From Polaribacter sejongensis (lineage in GTDB: Bacteria; Bacteroidota; Bacteroidia; Flavobacteriales; Flavobacteriaceae), in contig NZ_CP150667.1 in assembly GCF_038024065.1 (NCBI RefSeq), positions 248,001 to 312,000 of the forward strand: a stretch of DNA of 64,000 nt, in the 5' to 3' direction. The translations under genes and the position numbers were made by a program. Every line of letters begins with the position of its first letter. The first letter of the stretch is position 1. Shown piece after piece: positions 10,701 through 19,725 of this stretch. The notes under the pieces are model-generated. The model was not told where the DNA came from. It worked only from the letters and a program-made list of their open reading frames with translations, and made no database searches.

Positions 10701-11936
10701 AATGCAATTAAATTTACTAATGATGGAGGAGAAATTGTTGTTTCAATAAAAAAAGTTAAGAAAAAGAATACATCTAAATTACTTTATTTTAATAAAGGTT
10801 TATCAAAAGAGTTTGTTGAAATAATTGTAGAAGATTCTGGTATTGGATTAAATGAAGAACAATTAAAAAAGATTTTTTCTAGATTTTACAATGTCGTTTT
10901 CACTAAAACAGGAACAGGTATTGGTTTAAATTTTACCAAAGGGTTAGTAGAGTTACATGGTGGTAACATTCATGTTGAAAGTGAATATAATAAAGGGAGT
11001 AAGTTTACTGTATTGTTGCCTATAAAAAAAGAAAAAAAACTAGAAAAAGAAGTTAAACATCTTAAAAATGAATTTCTAATAAATTCTGTTATGGCTACAG
11101 AATATCAGGTGCTTACCACAGATTCTGCTGTTGACAACAGTGAAGATGTTAAAGAAAAAGGAAAAGAAAAAGTAAAACCAACGATACTTATAGTAGAAGA
11201 TAATAAAGAATTAAGGCTTCATATAAAAAATGATTTAAAAGATATTTATAACGTTAAAGAAGCTGTAAATGGTTTGGAAGGCTTGATAATGATAAAAAAG
11301 TATTTTCCAGATATTATTATAAGTGATGTAATGATGCCTAAAATGGATGGTTTTGAAATGTGCAAACAGATAAAAACAGATTTAGAAACCTGCCATATAC
11401 CAGTAATTTTATTAACAGCAAGAGCTTTAGAAGAAGATAGAATTGAAGGGTATGATAATGGTGCAGATGAATACCTTGCAAAGCCTTTTCAAATAAGTGT
11501 ATTAACTGCTAGGGTTAGAAACCTTTTGGAAGCAAAAGCTAGGTTGCGAGAAAAATTCTCAAAATTAGGGTTCATGTTACCTACAGAAGAGCTTGTTACA
11601 AATTCTTTAGATCAAGCGTTTTTAGATAAAACAACCAACATAGTGCTAGATAATATTAGCGATACAGATTTTAAGTTAGATAATGTATTAGAATCTATTG
11701 GCTTGGGGAGATCTCAGTTTTATAGAAAATTACAGACTATAACAGGCCAGAACCCAAGTAATTTTATAAGAAGCATTAGATTAAAATATGCTTCAGAATT
11801 ATTAATTAAGAATGAATATTCTATTAAAGAAATTTCATATATGTCTGGTTTTAATTCTACAAGTTACTTCGGAAAAACATTTAAAGACTTATTTGAGATG
11901 ACTCCAAAAGAGTTTATTGAAAAAAACTCTAAATAA
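7788..11936 (+). CDS. Hybrid two-component system sensor/regulator (HTCS) of the uronate PUL
   Basis: This is a complete 1382-residue single-protein signalling system. The order is: signal peptide (about 1-20, ending STANA), fourteen or so Reg_prop propeller blades with WIGTxxGLN-type motifs, a Y_Y_Y domain (about 730-800), and one membrane helix (about 808-828). Then come HisKA with phospho-acceptor His855 in NVSHEFRTP, HATPase_c with DSGIGL and GTGIGL boxes, a receiver domain with Asp1180 in ISDVMMPKMDG, and a C-terminal AraC-type helix-turn-helix (about 1285-1380). The propeller senses a glycan fragment in the periplasm and the AraC domain activates transcription. It lies directly upstream of susC, so it is the likely activator of the following operons. 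It is a close paralogue of the partial HTCS at the left edge. Confidence 0.96.
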   Translation: MNFRILFIILCYFYSSTANAQLTNLKFENFGTNEGLSSSTCVELFQDREGVLWIGTNDGLNKYDGYNFEVYRPIPGDINSISNNRINTIIEDFNNNLWIGTDDGLNVLNKEKNKFFRIPLSQDDLHKVVVYDLFFDELTSILWIATNNGVSKIVLKASFEPNSLNIERYKNNSNDNNSISQNNITSIQNDLDNQLWFVSNDQYLNKYNAKNNNFTRYLITKHSTKDFDHLPKATMVDSDGDFWIGNNLSHLVYWDTKRNEFETISIVDKDITIFDIYQDSKGLIWIATDGDGIYILDKKTREINHILNSKSNPFSLPNNQPSKIFEDQKGIFWIASYNKGISKLVLSKSYFGHYFHQANKKDGLSDKIGQAVLEDSSKRIWIGTGNGGLNLFNEKENSFTHYKSSVKNSNTISSNKILSLSESYNGSVWIGTWDGGLNNFNPETKKFTRYLHSTEDPYSIGQNTVWTSVEDSKKRLWFGTSTTGLNVLDPTSKRFYSYKEQLGVENTISSNFVFFLSIDSKNRLLVGTSMGLSYVDLNTLKEQIPTDIQFHKIETESVSNVKINYVEEDHFGNYWVGTNLGILKLDTNFKLLKTYTTINGLPNNIVVGIVEDDNFKIWVTTKGGVCLIDPIQESFSNYNSNDGLQGLEFQSKSIQKTQDGRLLMGGLNGFNLFKPTDVFSPPIFTKPTITNLKLFNKTVQAGDTIGNRVLLDKSIKEIKNFVLNYNEGFMTFEFVALNYKNPNQTEYAYRLIGLEENYINSGNNRSINYSNLLPGKYTFEVMSSIRGQWGSSKSAKINFTILPPPWKTWWSFCLYFILAGLIVWVALKYYTQKVQEIQSYELNRMKLQFFINVSHEFRTPLSLILNPVEKLLSNFNDPETVKTSAVTIQRSARRLLHLVNQLLDNRKMEVGMSPLQFEKGDVVDFSKDIFLLFKDLADKKEINYTFKSSSKKITSLFDFDKVEKIITNLISNAIKFTNDGGEIVVSIKKVKKKNTSKLLYFNKGLSKEFVEIIVEDSGIGLNEEQLKKIFSRFYNVVFTKTGTGIGLNFTKGLVELHGGNIHVESEYNKGSKFTVLLPIKKEKKLEKEVKHLKNEFLINSVMATEYQVLTTDSAVDNSEDVKEKGKEKVKPTILIVEDNKELRLHIKNDLKDIYNVKEAVNGLEGLIMIKKYFPDIIISDVMMPKMDGFEMCKQIKTDLETCHIPVILLTARALEEDRIEGYDNGADEYLAKPFQISVLTARVRNLLEAKARLREKFSKLGFMLPTEELVTNSLDQAFLDKTTNIVLDNISDTDFKLDNVLESIGLGRSQFYRKLQTITGQNPSNFIRSIRLKYASELLIKNEYSIKEISYMSGFNSTSYFGKTFKDLFEMTPKEFIEKNSK

Positions 11937-11963
11937 CCTCCATATAGCATTTTTTACTTCTTC

Positions 11964-11998
11964 AATATTAAACTTATTGTTACAATAAGTTTAATATT
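11964..11998 (+). terminator. Hairpin after the HTCS gene
   Basis: A perfect 16-bp stem (arms 11964-11979 and 11983-11998) with a 3-nt loop lies 28 bp after the HTCS stop. The T-tract after it is weak (CGTTTCC). It probably ends the HTCS transcript before the separately controlled susC operon. Confidence 0.5.
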
Positions 11999-12203
11999 CG
12001 TTTCCTCTACAATTAAATTGGTGTACATCATTGATTAATTAGATTTTCTATATTTTACTAGGTTTTTGAGCCATTAATGGGCTTATTTTTAGATTAATTG
12101 AATCTTAATTTAGATTTATCAGTGGTCATAATTTCTAAATTGTACCTGTTAAATAGATTAACAATATTCTAATATTAATCAATCAACCTAAACATTACTT
12201 TTT

Positions 12204-15200
12204 ATGAAAAAAAAGAATTACTTAAGGGGCAACTTTAATAAGTTCACAAGTTTTTTTAAACCTCTTCCGTTAACCGCTTTATTTTTAATTGTATTTATAA
12301 CCAATGGGTACAGTATAAATAATACAGTTAATAATAATGGAGAAATTAATTTACAGCAATTAACAATTACTGGTACTGTCTTATCTGATGGAATAGGCGG
12401 TCCAATACCAGGAGTTAGTATACTTGTAAAAGGAACAAATATAGGTGCAATTACAGATTTTGATGGTAATTATACTATTAACGTACCGTCATCTAATTCT
12501 ATTTTAGTTTTCAGTTATATTGGCTTTACCACAATAGAAAAAAAGGTAGATAATAATAAAACTATAAATGTAACATTAACTGCTGATGTTAGTGAACTAG
12601 ATGAAATTATTGTTGTTGGATATGGTGTTGCCAAAAAAGAAACTTTAACGGGCGCCGTAGAACAAGTAAAAGCAAAAGCTTTTCAAGATTTAGCAGTAAC
12701 AAGTCCTGCATTAGCACTTCAAGGTAGAACACCAGGTTTAACAGTAACAAGATCATCTACAAGACCAGGAGGAGAAGGTTTAGGTTTTTTAATTCGTGGA
12801 CAAACATCGGTAAACGGAATTGCTCCGTTATTGGTAATTGATGGAGTTCCTGCATTAAACAACTCCTCTTTTTCAGACATGAACCCAGATGATGTTGATA
12901 ATATTAGTATTCTTAAAGGTGCATCTGCTTCTATATATGGAGCACGTGGTGCTGGTGGGGTAATTATTGTAACAACTAAAAAAGGTAAAGGAGAAGTAAA
13001 AGTAGAAGCAAGTACTGTTTTAAGACACTCTACAATTGGTATTCGTCCTCCATCACCAACAATGCAAGAATATGCTAGTGTTTATTTAGAAGCAGCATCT
13101 AATGATGTAAATCCGTATTATTTCTTTTGGGATAAAGAATCATTAGAAGGTATGGCAGCAGGAGAAGAACGTATTTATGAAAACGGAATTCTTGGAAATA
13201 TTTATTTAGGAAATGGAAATTTATTTGATCAAATGTATGGGAGTACATTTTCTAACCAACATAATGTAAGTATTTCTGGTTCTACAGAAAAAAGTGATTT
13301 TCGTCTTTCTGGAGGATACGATCATAATGTAGGTGGTTTAAAAACAACTTACGATGGTGCAAAAAAATACAACTTTGCATTTAACTATAATTACAACGTT
13401 AACGAAAAATTAAAGATTGGTGTAAATGTTAGTTATTTTCACAAACACTTTTCTGGTCCTTCAACTGGGCTTGGTTCAGAATCTCTTAGTTATGATGCTC
13501 CTTTGTTTTTGGCTAAAAACCCATTCGGACAATGGAATTCTAACTTTGGTGTAATTGGTGGAGGAAACAACGCTATTGCAAGTACTGTAGATGGTGGTCG
13601 TACCAATAATAAAACAGAACAATTTAGATTTATATTTTCTACAAATTATAAAATAACAGATAATTTAAGCTTTGCAGGAACTTTTTCTATGGCTAGAGAT
13701 TTAAAGAATTATCAAAAATATGTTTTAAACGTACCTACTTACGGTTGGTTTGGTAATAAAGCAAACTCATCTGTAAATACAACTCCATATATATATGAAG
13801 AAAAAGATGAAGGTACTTACAAGAATATTAAAGGGGCTTTAAATTATAAAAAGAGTTTTGGAAATCATAATTTAACAGGAACTTTAGCTATAGAAGGAGA
13901 GTTAAAAACTAGTAAAAATTTAGATGTAAGAAGAGATGGTTTTGAAGATTATGGAGTATATGATTTAAACCTTGCACCTATAGACGTTAATGTTGCCACC
14001 AATGGAGGCGCAGGTACTTACGGTTTTTACGGATATATTGCTCGTGTAAATTATGATTATAAACAAAAATATCTTTTAGAATTACAAGGGCGTAGAGACG
14101 GTTCTTCTAGATTTGCCGAAGGATATAAATTTTTTAATTATGGTTCTTTAACTGCTGGTTGGGTAGTTTCTAATGAAGATTTTTTAAGTGATAATAATAT
14201 TCTATCATTTTTAAAACTAAGAGGAGGTTATGGAGATTTAGGTAGTGTAAGTGGAGTAAGTACATTTGGTTATTTACAAGGAGTAAGTTTTGGTACAAGT
14301 TTATTTGGCCAAAATGCTGGATGGCAAACTACTGCAACTGCAAATGGAGCCTTTAGCACATCTACATCTTGGGAACATATTCAGAATCAGGAAATTGGTT
14401 TAGATTTTAGATTGTTAAATGATAAAGTTTATGGTTCTGTAGATTTCTTTAAGAAAAAGAATATTGGTATGTTAATTAGAGGAAAAGTAGCAGAAGTTTT
14501 TGGAGCTACAGAGCCTGTTACAAACTTAGGAGTAATGAAAACTACTGGTTGGGAAGTTGTTTTAGGTTGGAGAGATAGAGTTGGTGAATTTGACTTAGGC
14601 ATATCTGCAAACATGAGCGATACCAGAAATGTTTTATTAAGTTATGAAGGTAGAGAAAGTGATAATGCAGATTTAGGTTTTGCAGAAGGCTTAAATTTAG
14701 CTAGTGACGGAAACTTAAGAGAAGGAGATCCTTTAAATTCTTTTTATATGTATAAAACAGATGGATTCTTTAAAGATGAAGCAGAAGTTGATGCATATTA
14801 TGCAAAATACACAGAAACTGCGGCAGGTATAATTCCTTCAGAATTTAATGCAGATACAAGATTGCGTCCGGGTGATGTTAAAATTGTAGATACCAATGGC
14901 GATAATATAATTAACGATAAAGATTTAGAATATCAAGGAGATAATTCTTCTCATTATGTGTTTGGGGTAAATTTAGATGCTACTTATAAAAACTGGGATA
15001 TCTCAGCATTTTTTCAAGGTACGTTACAACAAAATGTACACAGAACTGGTTACTTAGCATATCCTTTTGCTAGAAGATATACCAACCATACATCTGCCTT
15101 TTTAGGGCAAACATGGACAGAAGAAAACCCTACTGCAGAATTTCCAAGAACATCAACAAATTATTTACGTGCCGCTTGGAATTATGAATACAGCGATTTT

Positions 15201-15443
15201 ATGTTACAAAATAATGCTTATGTAAGATTAAAATCTCTTGTAATTGGGTATAACTTCGAAGATCTTAAAATAGGTAAAACCAATATCAACAAATTAAGAG
15301 TTTACTTCTCTGGAAATGATTTATTCGAACTTTCTACTTTAGATGATGGTTACGATCCAGAATCTACATCAAATACAAATGGTAGTAATGCTTCTTACCC
15401 ATTTATGCGTACTTGGGCTTTTGGAGTAAAAGTATCACTTTAA
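12204..15443 (+). CDS. SusC-like TonB-dependent outer-membrane transporter
   Basis: This 1079-residue outer-membrane importer is for oligosaccharides. It has an N-terminal signal (hydrophobic stretch around residues 20-37) and a carboxypeptidase-regulatory-like domain (ITGTVLSDGIGGPIPGVSI region, about 50-130). A TonB-box-like LDEIIVVGYG follows, then the plug (LLVIDGVPALNN and ILKGASASIYGARGAGGVI) and a 22-strand-type barrel ending in GVKVSL. It lacks the STN domain, so it is not wired to an ECF sigma/FecR pair, consistent with control by the HTCS upstream. It pairs with the SusD-like gene 32 bp downstream. The 267-bp upstream gap should hold the HTCS-activated promoter; no canonical -7 element was recognised there. 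Confidence 0.95.
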   Translation: MKKKNYLRGNFNKFTSFFKPLPLTALFLIVFITNGYSINNTVNNNGEINLQQLTITGTVLSDGIGGPIPGVSILVKGTNIGAITDFDGNYTINVPSSNSILVFSYIGFTTIEKKVDNNKTINVTLTADVSELDEIIVVGYGVAKKETLTGAVEQVKAKAFQDLAVTSPALALQGRTPGLTVTRSSTRPGGEGLGFLIRGQTSVNGIAPLLVIDGVPALNNSSFSDMNPDDVDNISILKGASASIYGARGAGGVIIVTTKKGKGEVKVEASTVLRHSTIGIRPPSPTMQEYASVYLEAASNDVNPYYFFWDKESLEGMAAGEERIYENGILGNIYLGNGNLFDQMYGSTFSNQHNVSISGSTEKSDFRLSGGYDHNVGGLKTTYDGAKKYNFAFNYNYNVNEKLKIGVNVSYFHKHFSGPSTGLGSESLSYDAPLFLAKNPFGQWNSNFGVIGGGNNAIASTVDGGRTNNKTEQFRFIFSTNYKITDNLSFAGTFSMARDLKNYQKYVLNVPTYGWFGNKANSSVNTTPYIYEEKDEGTYKNIKGALNYKKSFGNHNLTGTLAIEGELKTSKNLDVRRDGFEDYGVYDLNLAPIDVNVATNGGAGTYGFYGYIARVNYDYKQKYLLELQGRRDGSSRFAEGYKFFNYGSLTAGWVVSNEDFLSDNNILSFLKLRGGYGDLGSVSGVSTFGYLQGVSFGTSLFGQNAGWQTTATANGAFSTSTSWEHIQNQEIGLDFRLLNDKVYGSVDFFKKKNIGMLIRGKVAEVFGATEPVTNLGVMKTTGWEVVLGWRDRVGEFDLGISANMSDTRNVLLSYEGRESDNADLGFAEGLNLASDGNLREGDPLNSFYMYKTDGFFKDEAEVDAYYAKYTETAAGIIPSEFNADTRLRPGDVKIVDTNGDNIINDKDLEYQGDNSSHYVFGVNLDATYKNWDISAFFQGTLQQNVHRTGYLAYPFARRYTNHTSAFLGQTWTEENPTAEFPRTSTNYLRAAWNYEYSDFMLQNNAYVRLKSLVIGYNFEDLKIGKTNINKLRVYFSGNDLFELSTLDDGYDPESTSNTNGSNASYPFMRTWAFGVKVSL

Positions 15444-15475
15444 AGAAATTCTAATCATATAATTAAAATATTAAG

Positions 15476-17257
15476 ATGAAAAAAATAATAAATATTATTC
15501 TACCATGTTTCATGGTTTTCTTCACCTCTTGTGAAGATGATTTTATAGACTTAACTCCGTTAGCGAGTATTACTGAAGATGTGTATTTTTCTGAACCAAT
15601 ACATTACGAGCAAAATGCAAATTCTTTTTACCGACAAATGATTGCTTTTAGACCGACAGGAGGAAGTAATATTGCTGATTTTATGGATTATGGTACAGAT
15701 TTAACTTCTTATACAGAAGGTACTCAGCAAGATTATGGAAGAGGAGTTGTTAGTTTACAACAAGTAGATAGCTATTGGAATAATGCGTATTCTTACATAC
15801 GTGCTAACAATGTGTTATTAAAACGTGCAGAGAGTTATGCCGGAGATGTTAATGACATTAAAGAATACATTGCCATTGCTAAGTTTTTTAGAGCATGGAA
15901 TTATTACTTTTTAGTACAACGATATGGAGGAGTACCTTTAATAACCAAAGTTTTAGATACAGATTCAGAAGAACTAAAATCACCAAGAAATAGTAGGTAT
16001 GAGGTAGTTGCACAAGTATTAAAAGACTTAGAAGAAGCAATAGTAGATTTACCATTAGAACAAAATATTGGAACTGATAATAAAGGTAAATTGAGTAAGT
16101 GGGCTGCAATGGCTTTTAAAGGAAGAGTTCTTTTATATGAGGCAACTTGGATGAAATATGTACAAACTTCTACAGATGGAGATGGTGTCTCAATGGGAGC
16201 GGGTAGTGCAGGCTATAGTGCAAGTAATGTAGATACCTATTTACAAGAAGCTGTTAGTGTATTAAAAACAGTGATGGATCAAGGTGGTTATGAATTATGG
16301 AATTATAATTCTTTATTAGATAATAAGAGTTCTTTCTATTTATTTAATTTAGAAGATGGTGGTTCTAATCCTGCAGGTTTAGATAAATCTACAAATAAAG
16401 AATTTATTCTTTATAATAAATACGATTTTGATTTATATAAAGGAAATACAGGTTTAACACATGGTGCTAGAGGTAGGTTACAACCAAGTAGAAAAATGAT
16501 GGATATGTTTTTATGTTTAGATGGAAAAACTATAAATGATTCTCCTTTATTTAAAGGTTATGTAAAAACGTCTGATGAATACCAAAATCGTGATTACAGA
16601 ATGAGAGCTTATTTTGCAGATTATGATACTTATGAAGTTCCTGTAGACGGATCTATTGTTTTAAACCAACAATTAAGTACCGGATATTACAATCAAAAGT
16701 TTTGTACTTATAACTATGGAGAGTACAGACAAACTAAAGAAGAATCTGCAGATTACCCACAAATACGTTTGGCAGCTGTTTATTTAATGTATGCAGAAGC
16801 ATTGGTAGAATTAAATGGAAGTTTAACTGATACGCAAATGAGTGAGTCTATTAATAAAGTAAAAGCAAGAGCAGGTTTACCAGCTATTTCTAATAGTTCT
16901 TTAATAGCTAATGGAATGAATATTAAAGATGAAATTAGAAGAGAACGTACAATTGAATTGTATGCGGAAAACTCTAGATATGTAGATTTAAAACGTTGGG
17001 GTTTAGCAGAAGAAGTTTTAGGAGAACCAATTGCAGGTGCAGTTATTGAAGGCACAGATTATGAAAACAATGCCGCATTGTATAACCCAAGTAGTTATCA
17101 ATTTGGAGAAATTTCTGTAGCTACCGGTTCAGGTACGTTAAAAGCAGTTCAATTAGATGCTGTTTCTAACAGAAACTTTTCTAGAACAAATTATTTACAC
17201 CCACTTCCTACATTACAAGTTGGTCAAACAGAAGTACTACAAAACCCTGGTTATTAA
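15476..17257 (+). CDS. SusD-like surface glycan-binding lipoprotein
   Basis: This 593-residue RagB/SusD-family protein forms the lid on the SusC partner and captures glycan at the cell surface. The lipobox is FFTSC (Cys19), followed by acidic residues (EDDF), as is common for surface-exported Bacteroidota lipoproteins. Family features are seen: the AIAKFFRAWNYYFLVQRYGG helix, the C-terminal IRRERTIELYAENSRYVDLKRWG segment (typical RRERxxEL and DLxRW signature) and the ending YLHPLPTLQ. Its place immediately after susC supports the call. Specificity cannot be read from the sequence. Confidence 0.95.
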   Translation: MKKIINIILPCFMVFFTSCEDDFIDLTPLASITEDVYFSEPIHYEQNANSFYRQMIAFRPTGGSNIADFMDYGTDLTSYTEGTQQDYGRGVVSLQQVDSYWNNAYSYIRANNVLLKRAESYAGDVNDIKEYIAIAKFFRAWNYYFLVQRYGGVPLITKVLDTDSEELKSPRNSRYEVVAQVLKDLEEAIVDLPLEQNIGTDNKGKLSKWAAMAFKGRVLLYEATWMKYVQTSTDGDGVSMGAGSAGYSASNVDTYLQEAVSVLKTVMDQGGYELWNYNSLLDNKSSFYLFNLEDGGSNPAGLDKSTNKEFILYNKYDFDLYKGNTGLTHGARGRLQPSRKMMDMFLCLDGKTINDSPLFKGYVKTSDEYQNRDYRMRAYFADYDTYEVPVDGSIVLNQQLSTGYYNQKFCTYNYGEYRQTKEESADYPQIRLAAVYLMYAEALVELNGSLTDTQMSESINKVKARAGLPAISNSSLIANGMNIKDEIRRERTIELYAENSRYVDLKRWGLAEEVLGEPIAGAVIEGTDYENNAALYNPSSYQFGEISVATGSGTLKAVQLDAVSNRNFSRTNYLHPLPTLQVGQTEVLQNPGY

Positions 17258-17283
17258 TACTAATAGTTTAAAATATATAGATC

Positions 17284-18402
17284 ATGAAATATATAAAATA
17301 CAAAATAAATTCAATCCTTTTTATTTTTGCTATTCTAGCACTAACAAGTTCGTGTTTAAGTACAGATGAAGATGGGGATTTTAATCCAGAACTGGTTGCT
17401 TATGGAGATTTTAGTTTAGAATCTATTTCCCCAACCTCTGCTTTTTCAGGGCAATCAGTTACTATAACAGGTAGTAATTTTGGTGAGTTTAAAGAAGCTG
17501 CTAAAATTTATTTTAATGGAATTCCTGCAACCGATATAACTTCATATAATGATACTCAGATGGTTGTTTCTGTACCAGCAACAGCTAATTCTGGTAAAAT
17601 TAAAGTTGATGTTTGGACAAATTCTCATGAATCTGAACAAGAATTTAATTTAATTCCAGGGGCTGTTATTAGTTACTATAACCCTAGTCAAGCCGAAGAA
17701 GGTGAGATTATTAAAATTATTGGAGAAAATTTTGGAACAGATACTAGTATCGTAGAAATTTATTTTTCAGGGAATCCAAATCCAATTGATATTATATCAA
17801 TTTCTGATACAGAAATAGAAGTAAAAGTACCTTTTGATGCTGCAAACGGACCTATAACAATCGTTAAAGGACCTCAGACTTTTATTGGTCCAGATTTTTT
17901 ATATCCTACAGGTAGACTTAAATTTTTATTTAATGTTTTAGGAGATACAGAAGGGTTTTCTGGTGGTGCAGTTACTACTGCTGGTAATTTTACTTGGCCT
18001 TATGGAGGTAGCACAAGTAGATTCGATTTTATTGCACCAACATCAGAACCATTTTCAACGATGAGTCTTAAAAAAGAAGAGTACCCATATTTAGCAATGA
18101 AAGTATCGGCGATACCAAATGGTAGGCAATATATGTTTCTGGAAACAACAGGAGATGATAGTGGTGTAAAGTATGGTAAATGGTATAAAAATAAAGTTAA
18201 TCCTGATCCAATTGTAGGTTTAATTGATAAAAATATAATTGTTTATGATATTGGTGGAGCTAATTTTACTACCACTAAATTAGAGGACGGACTTATAAAT
18301 CGTATGCTTTTTAACTTTACAGATTCTGCTGGTGGTTCACTAGATATAGATTGGATTATCGCCTTTAAATCTATAGAAGAACTGGAAGCTTACGTTAACT
18401 AA
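17284..18402 (+). CDS. SusE-position IPT/TIG glycan-binding lipoprotein
   Basis: This 372-residue lipoprotein (lipobox SSC, Cys24) sits at the SusE/F position. Two IPT/TIG immunoglobulin-like domains (about 47-125 and 126-205) can be seen from paired PTSAFSGQSVTITGSNFG and PSQAEEGEIIKIIGENFG motifs. A C-terminal domain (about 208-372) looks like a beta-sandwich binding module of the DUF4979 type. That C-terminal domain resembles residues about 789-960 of the secreted lyase encoded at 34347: YPYLAMKV with HPYVAIKI, IIVYDIGG with IYVYDLSA, and IDWIIAFKSIEEL with IEWIKNFASIQDI. The shared module suggests both proteins bind the same polysaccharide. It is probably exposed on the cell surface. Confidence 0.85.
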   Translation: MKYIKYKINSILFIFAILALTSSCLSTDEDGDFNPELVAYGDFSLESISPTSAFSGQSVTITGSNFGEFKEAAKIYFNGIPATDITSYNDTQMVVSVPATANSGKIKVDVWTNSHESEQEFNLIPGAVISYYNPSQAEEGEIIKIIGENFGTDTSIVEIYFSGNPNPIDIISISDTEIEVKVPFDAANGPITIVKGPQTFIGPDFLYPTGRLKFLFNVLGDTEGFSGGAVTTAGNFTWPYGGSTSRFDFIAPTSEPFSTMSLKKEEYPYLAMKVSAIPNGRQYMFLETTGDDSGVKYGKWYKNKVNPDPIVGLIDKNIIVYDIGGANFTTTKLEDGLINRMLFNFTDSAGGSLDIDWIIAFKSIEELEAYVN

Positions 18403-18411
18403 AACAAAATA

Positions 18412-18453
18412 TTTTACTAGGTTATTAATACAGCTTATAATAACCTAGTAAAA
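18412..18453 (+). promoter_or_regulatory. Perfect 16-bp intra-operon hairpin between susCD-E and the enzyme genes
   Basis: The arms 18412-18427 and 18438-18453 pair perfectly around a 10-nt loop. It lies 9 bp after the SusE-position stop and 25 bp before the GH88 gene. There is no T-tract, so it is more likely an RNA-stability or attenuation element that keeps susCD-E mRNA more abundant than the downstream enzyme mRNA than a full terminator. Confidence 0.6.
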
Positions 18454-18478
18454 TTAAAATTACTAAATAAAAATAGAA

Positions 18479-19705
18479 ATGAAAATAAAATTTTATAAAA
18501 CAATATTGGGGCTATTAATTAGCACTTCAGTTTTGGTTGGATGTACTTCACCAAAAAAGGAACCAATAAAATTGGATGTTGAACATGTCTTGGATTTAAG
18601 TGTTTTAAAAACAAGGAAAACTGTAGCAGGATTATCAAGTGCTGTTGACTTTCCAAGAAGTATTGAAAAAGGAAATAAAAATTGGGATTTTGTAGGAGTA
18701 AAAGATTGGTGTAGCGGTTTTTGGCCTGGGGTGTTATGGTATGCTTATGAATTCTCTGGAGATGAGTCGATTAAAAAACAAGCAGAACGTTTTACTGCTC
18801 CAATAAAAGAAATAGCGTATACATCTGCAGAAAACCATGATATTGGTTTTATGGTGTATTGTAGTTTTGGAAACGGATACCGATTAACAGGAAATGAAGA
18901 ATATAAAAAAGTATTACTTTCTGCAGCAGATACTTTAGCAACACTTTATAACCCTAATGTAGGATCTCTTCTTTCTTGGCCTATATATAAAGATAAATAC
19001 ATGCATAATACAATCATAGATAATATGATGAATTTAGAATTGTTATTCTGGGCTTCTAAAAACGGAGGAAGTAAAAAGTTGTATGAGATTGCAGAAAGTC
19101 ATGCAGAAGTAACAATGAACAATATTGTTCGTAAGGATAGTGCTGTTTATCATTTAGCTTCATTTAATGATAAAACAGGAGAGTTTATTAAAGGCTATAC
19201 ACATCAAGGTTATGCAAACGAATCTATGTGGGCAAGAGGTCAAACTTGGGGAATTTATGGTTTTGCAATGGCGTATAGAGAAACAGGAAGAAAAGACTTT
19301 TTAAATACATCTATAAAATTAACAGAGCATTATTTAGACAGATTGCCTAAAGATGGTATTCCGTTTTGGGATTTTGACGATCCAAGAATTCCGAATGCTC
19401 CAAAAGATGCTTCTGCAGCTGCAGTAGCTGCCTGTGGTATGTTAGAATTATCTTGTCTTGTTCAGGATAAAGAGTTAAAGCAAAAATATTTTAAAGAAGC
19501 AAAAAGGTTTTTAGCAAAACTATCTTCAGAAGAGTATTATAGTGGAGAAACAAATCAAGCTTTATTATTACATTCTACTGGTCATCATCCTAAAAATTCA
19601 GAAATAGATACACCTATTATTTATGCAGATTATTATTATATGGAAGCAATGCTAAAGTTAAGACAGATTGAAAATAAACAAGATTTAGGTTTATTAAAAA
19701 AATAA
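18479..19705 (+). CDS. GH88 unsaturated glucuronyl hydrolase, lipoprotein
   Basis: GH88 enzymes hydrate the 4,5-double bond left on a uronate by a polysaccharide lyase, which releases it as 5-keto-4-deoxyuronate, the substrate of KduI. The 408-residue protein is a lipoprotein (lipobox LVGC, Cys22), so it probably works in the periplasm. It has the (alpha/alpha)6-barrel signatures: Asp121 in NHDIGFMVY and Asp181 in NTIIDNMMNLEL, matching the two aspartates of characterised unsaturated glucuronyl hydrolases, and MWARGQTWGIYGFA. It opens the enzyme part of the operon just after the hairpin at 18412. GH105 is a less likely alternative. Confidence 0.92.
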   Translation: MKIKFYKTILGLLISTSVLVGCTSPKKEPIKLDVEHVLDLSVLKTRKTVAGLSSAVDFPRSIEKGNKNWDFVGVKDWCSGFWPGVLWYAYEFSGDESIKKQAERFTAPIKEIAYTSAENHDIGFMVYCSFGNGYRLTGNEEYKKVLLSAADTLATLYNPNVGSLLSWPIYKDKYMHNTIIDNMMNLELLFWASKNGGSKKLYEIAESHAEVTMNNIVRKDSAVYHLASFNDKTGEFIKGYTHQGYANESMWARGQTWGIYGFAMAYRETGRKDFLNTSIKLTEHYLDRLPKDGIPFWDFDDPRIPNAPKDASAAAVAACGMLELSCLVQDKELKQKYFKEAKRFLAKLSSEEYYSGETNQALLLHSTGHHPKNSEIDTPIIYADYYYMEAMLKLRQIENKQDLGLLKK

Positions 19706-19725
19706 GAAATAGAACTTTAATTATT

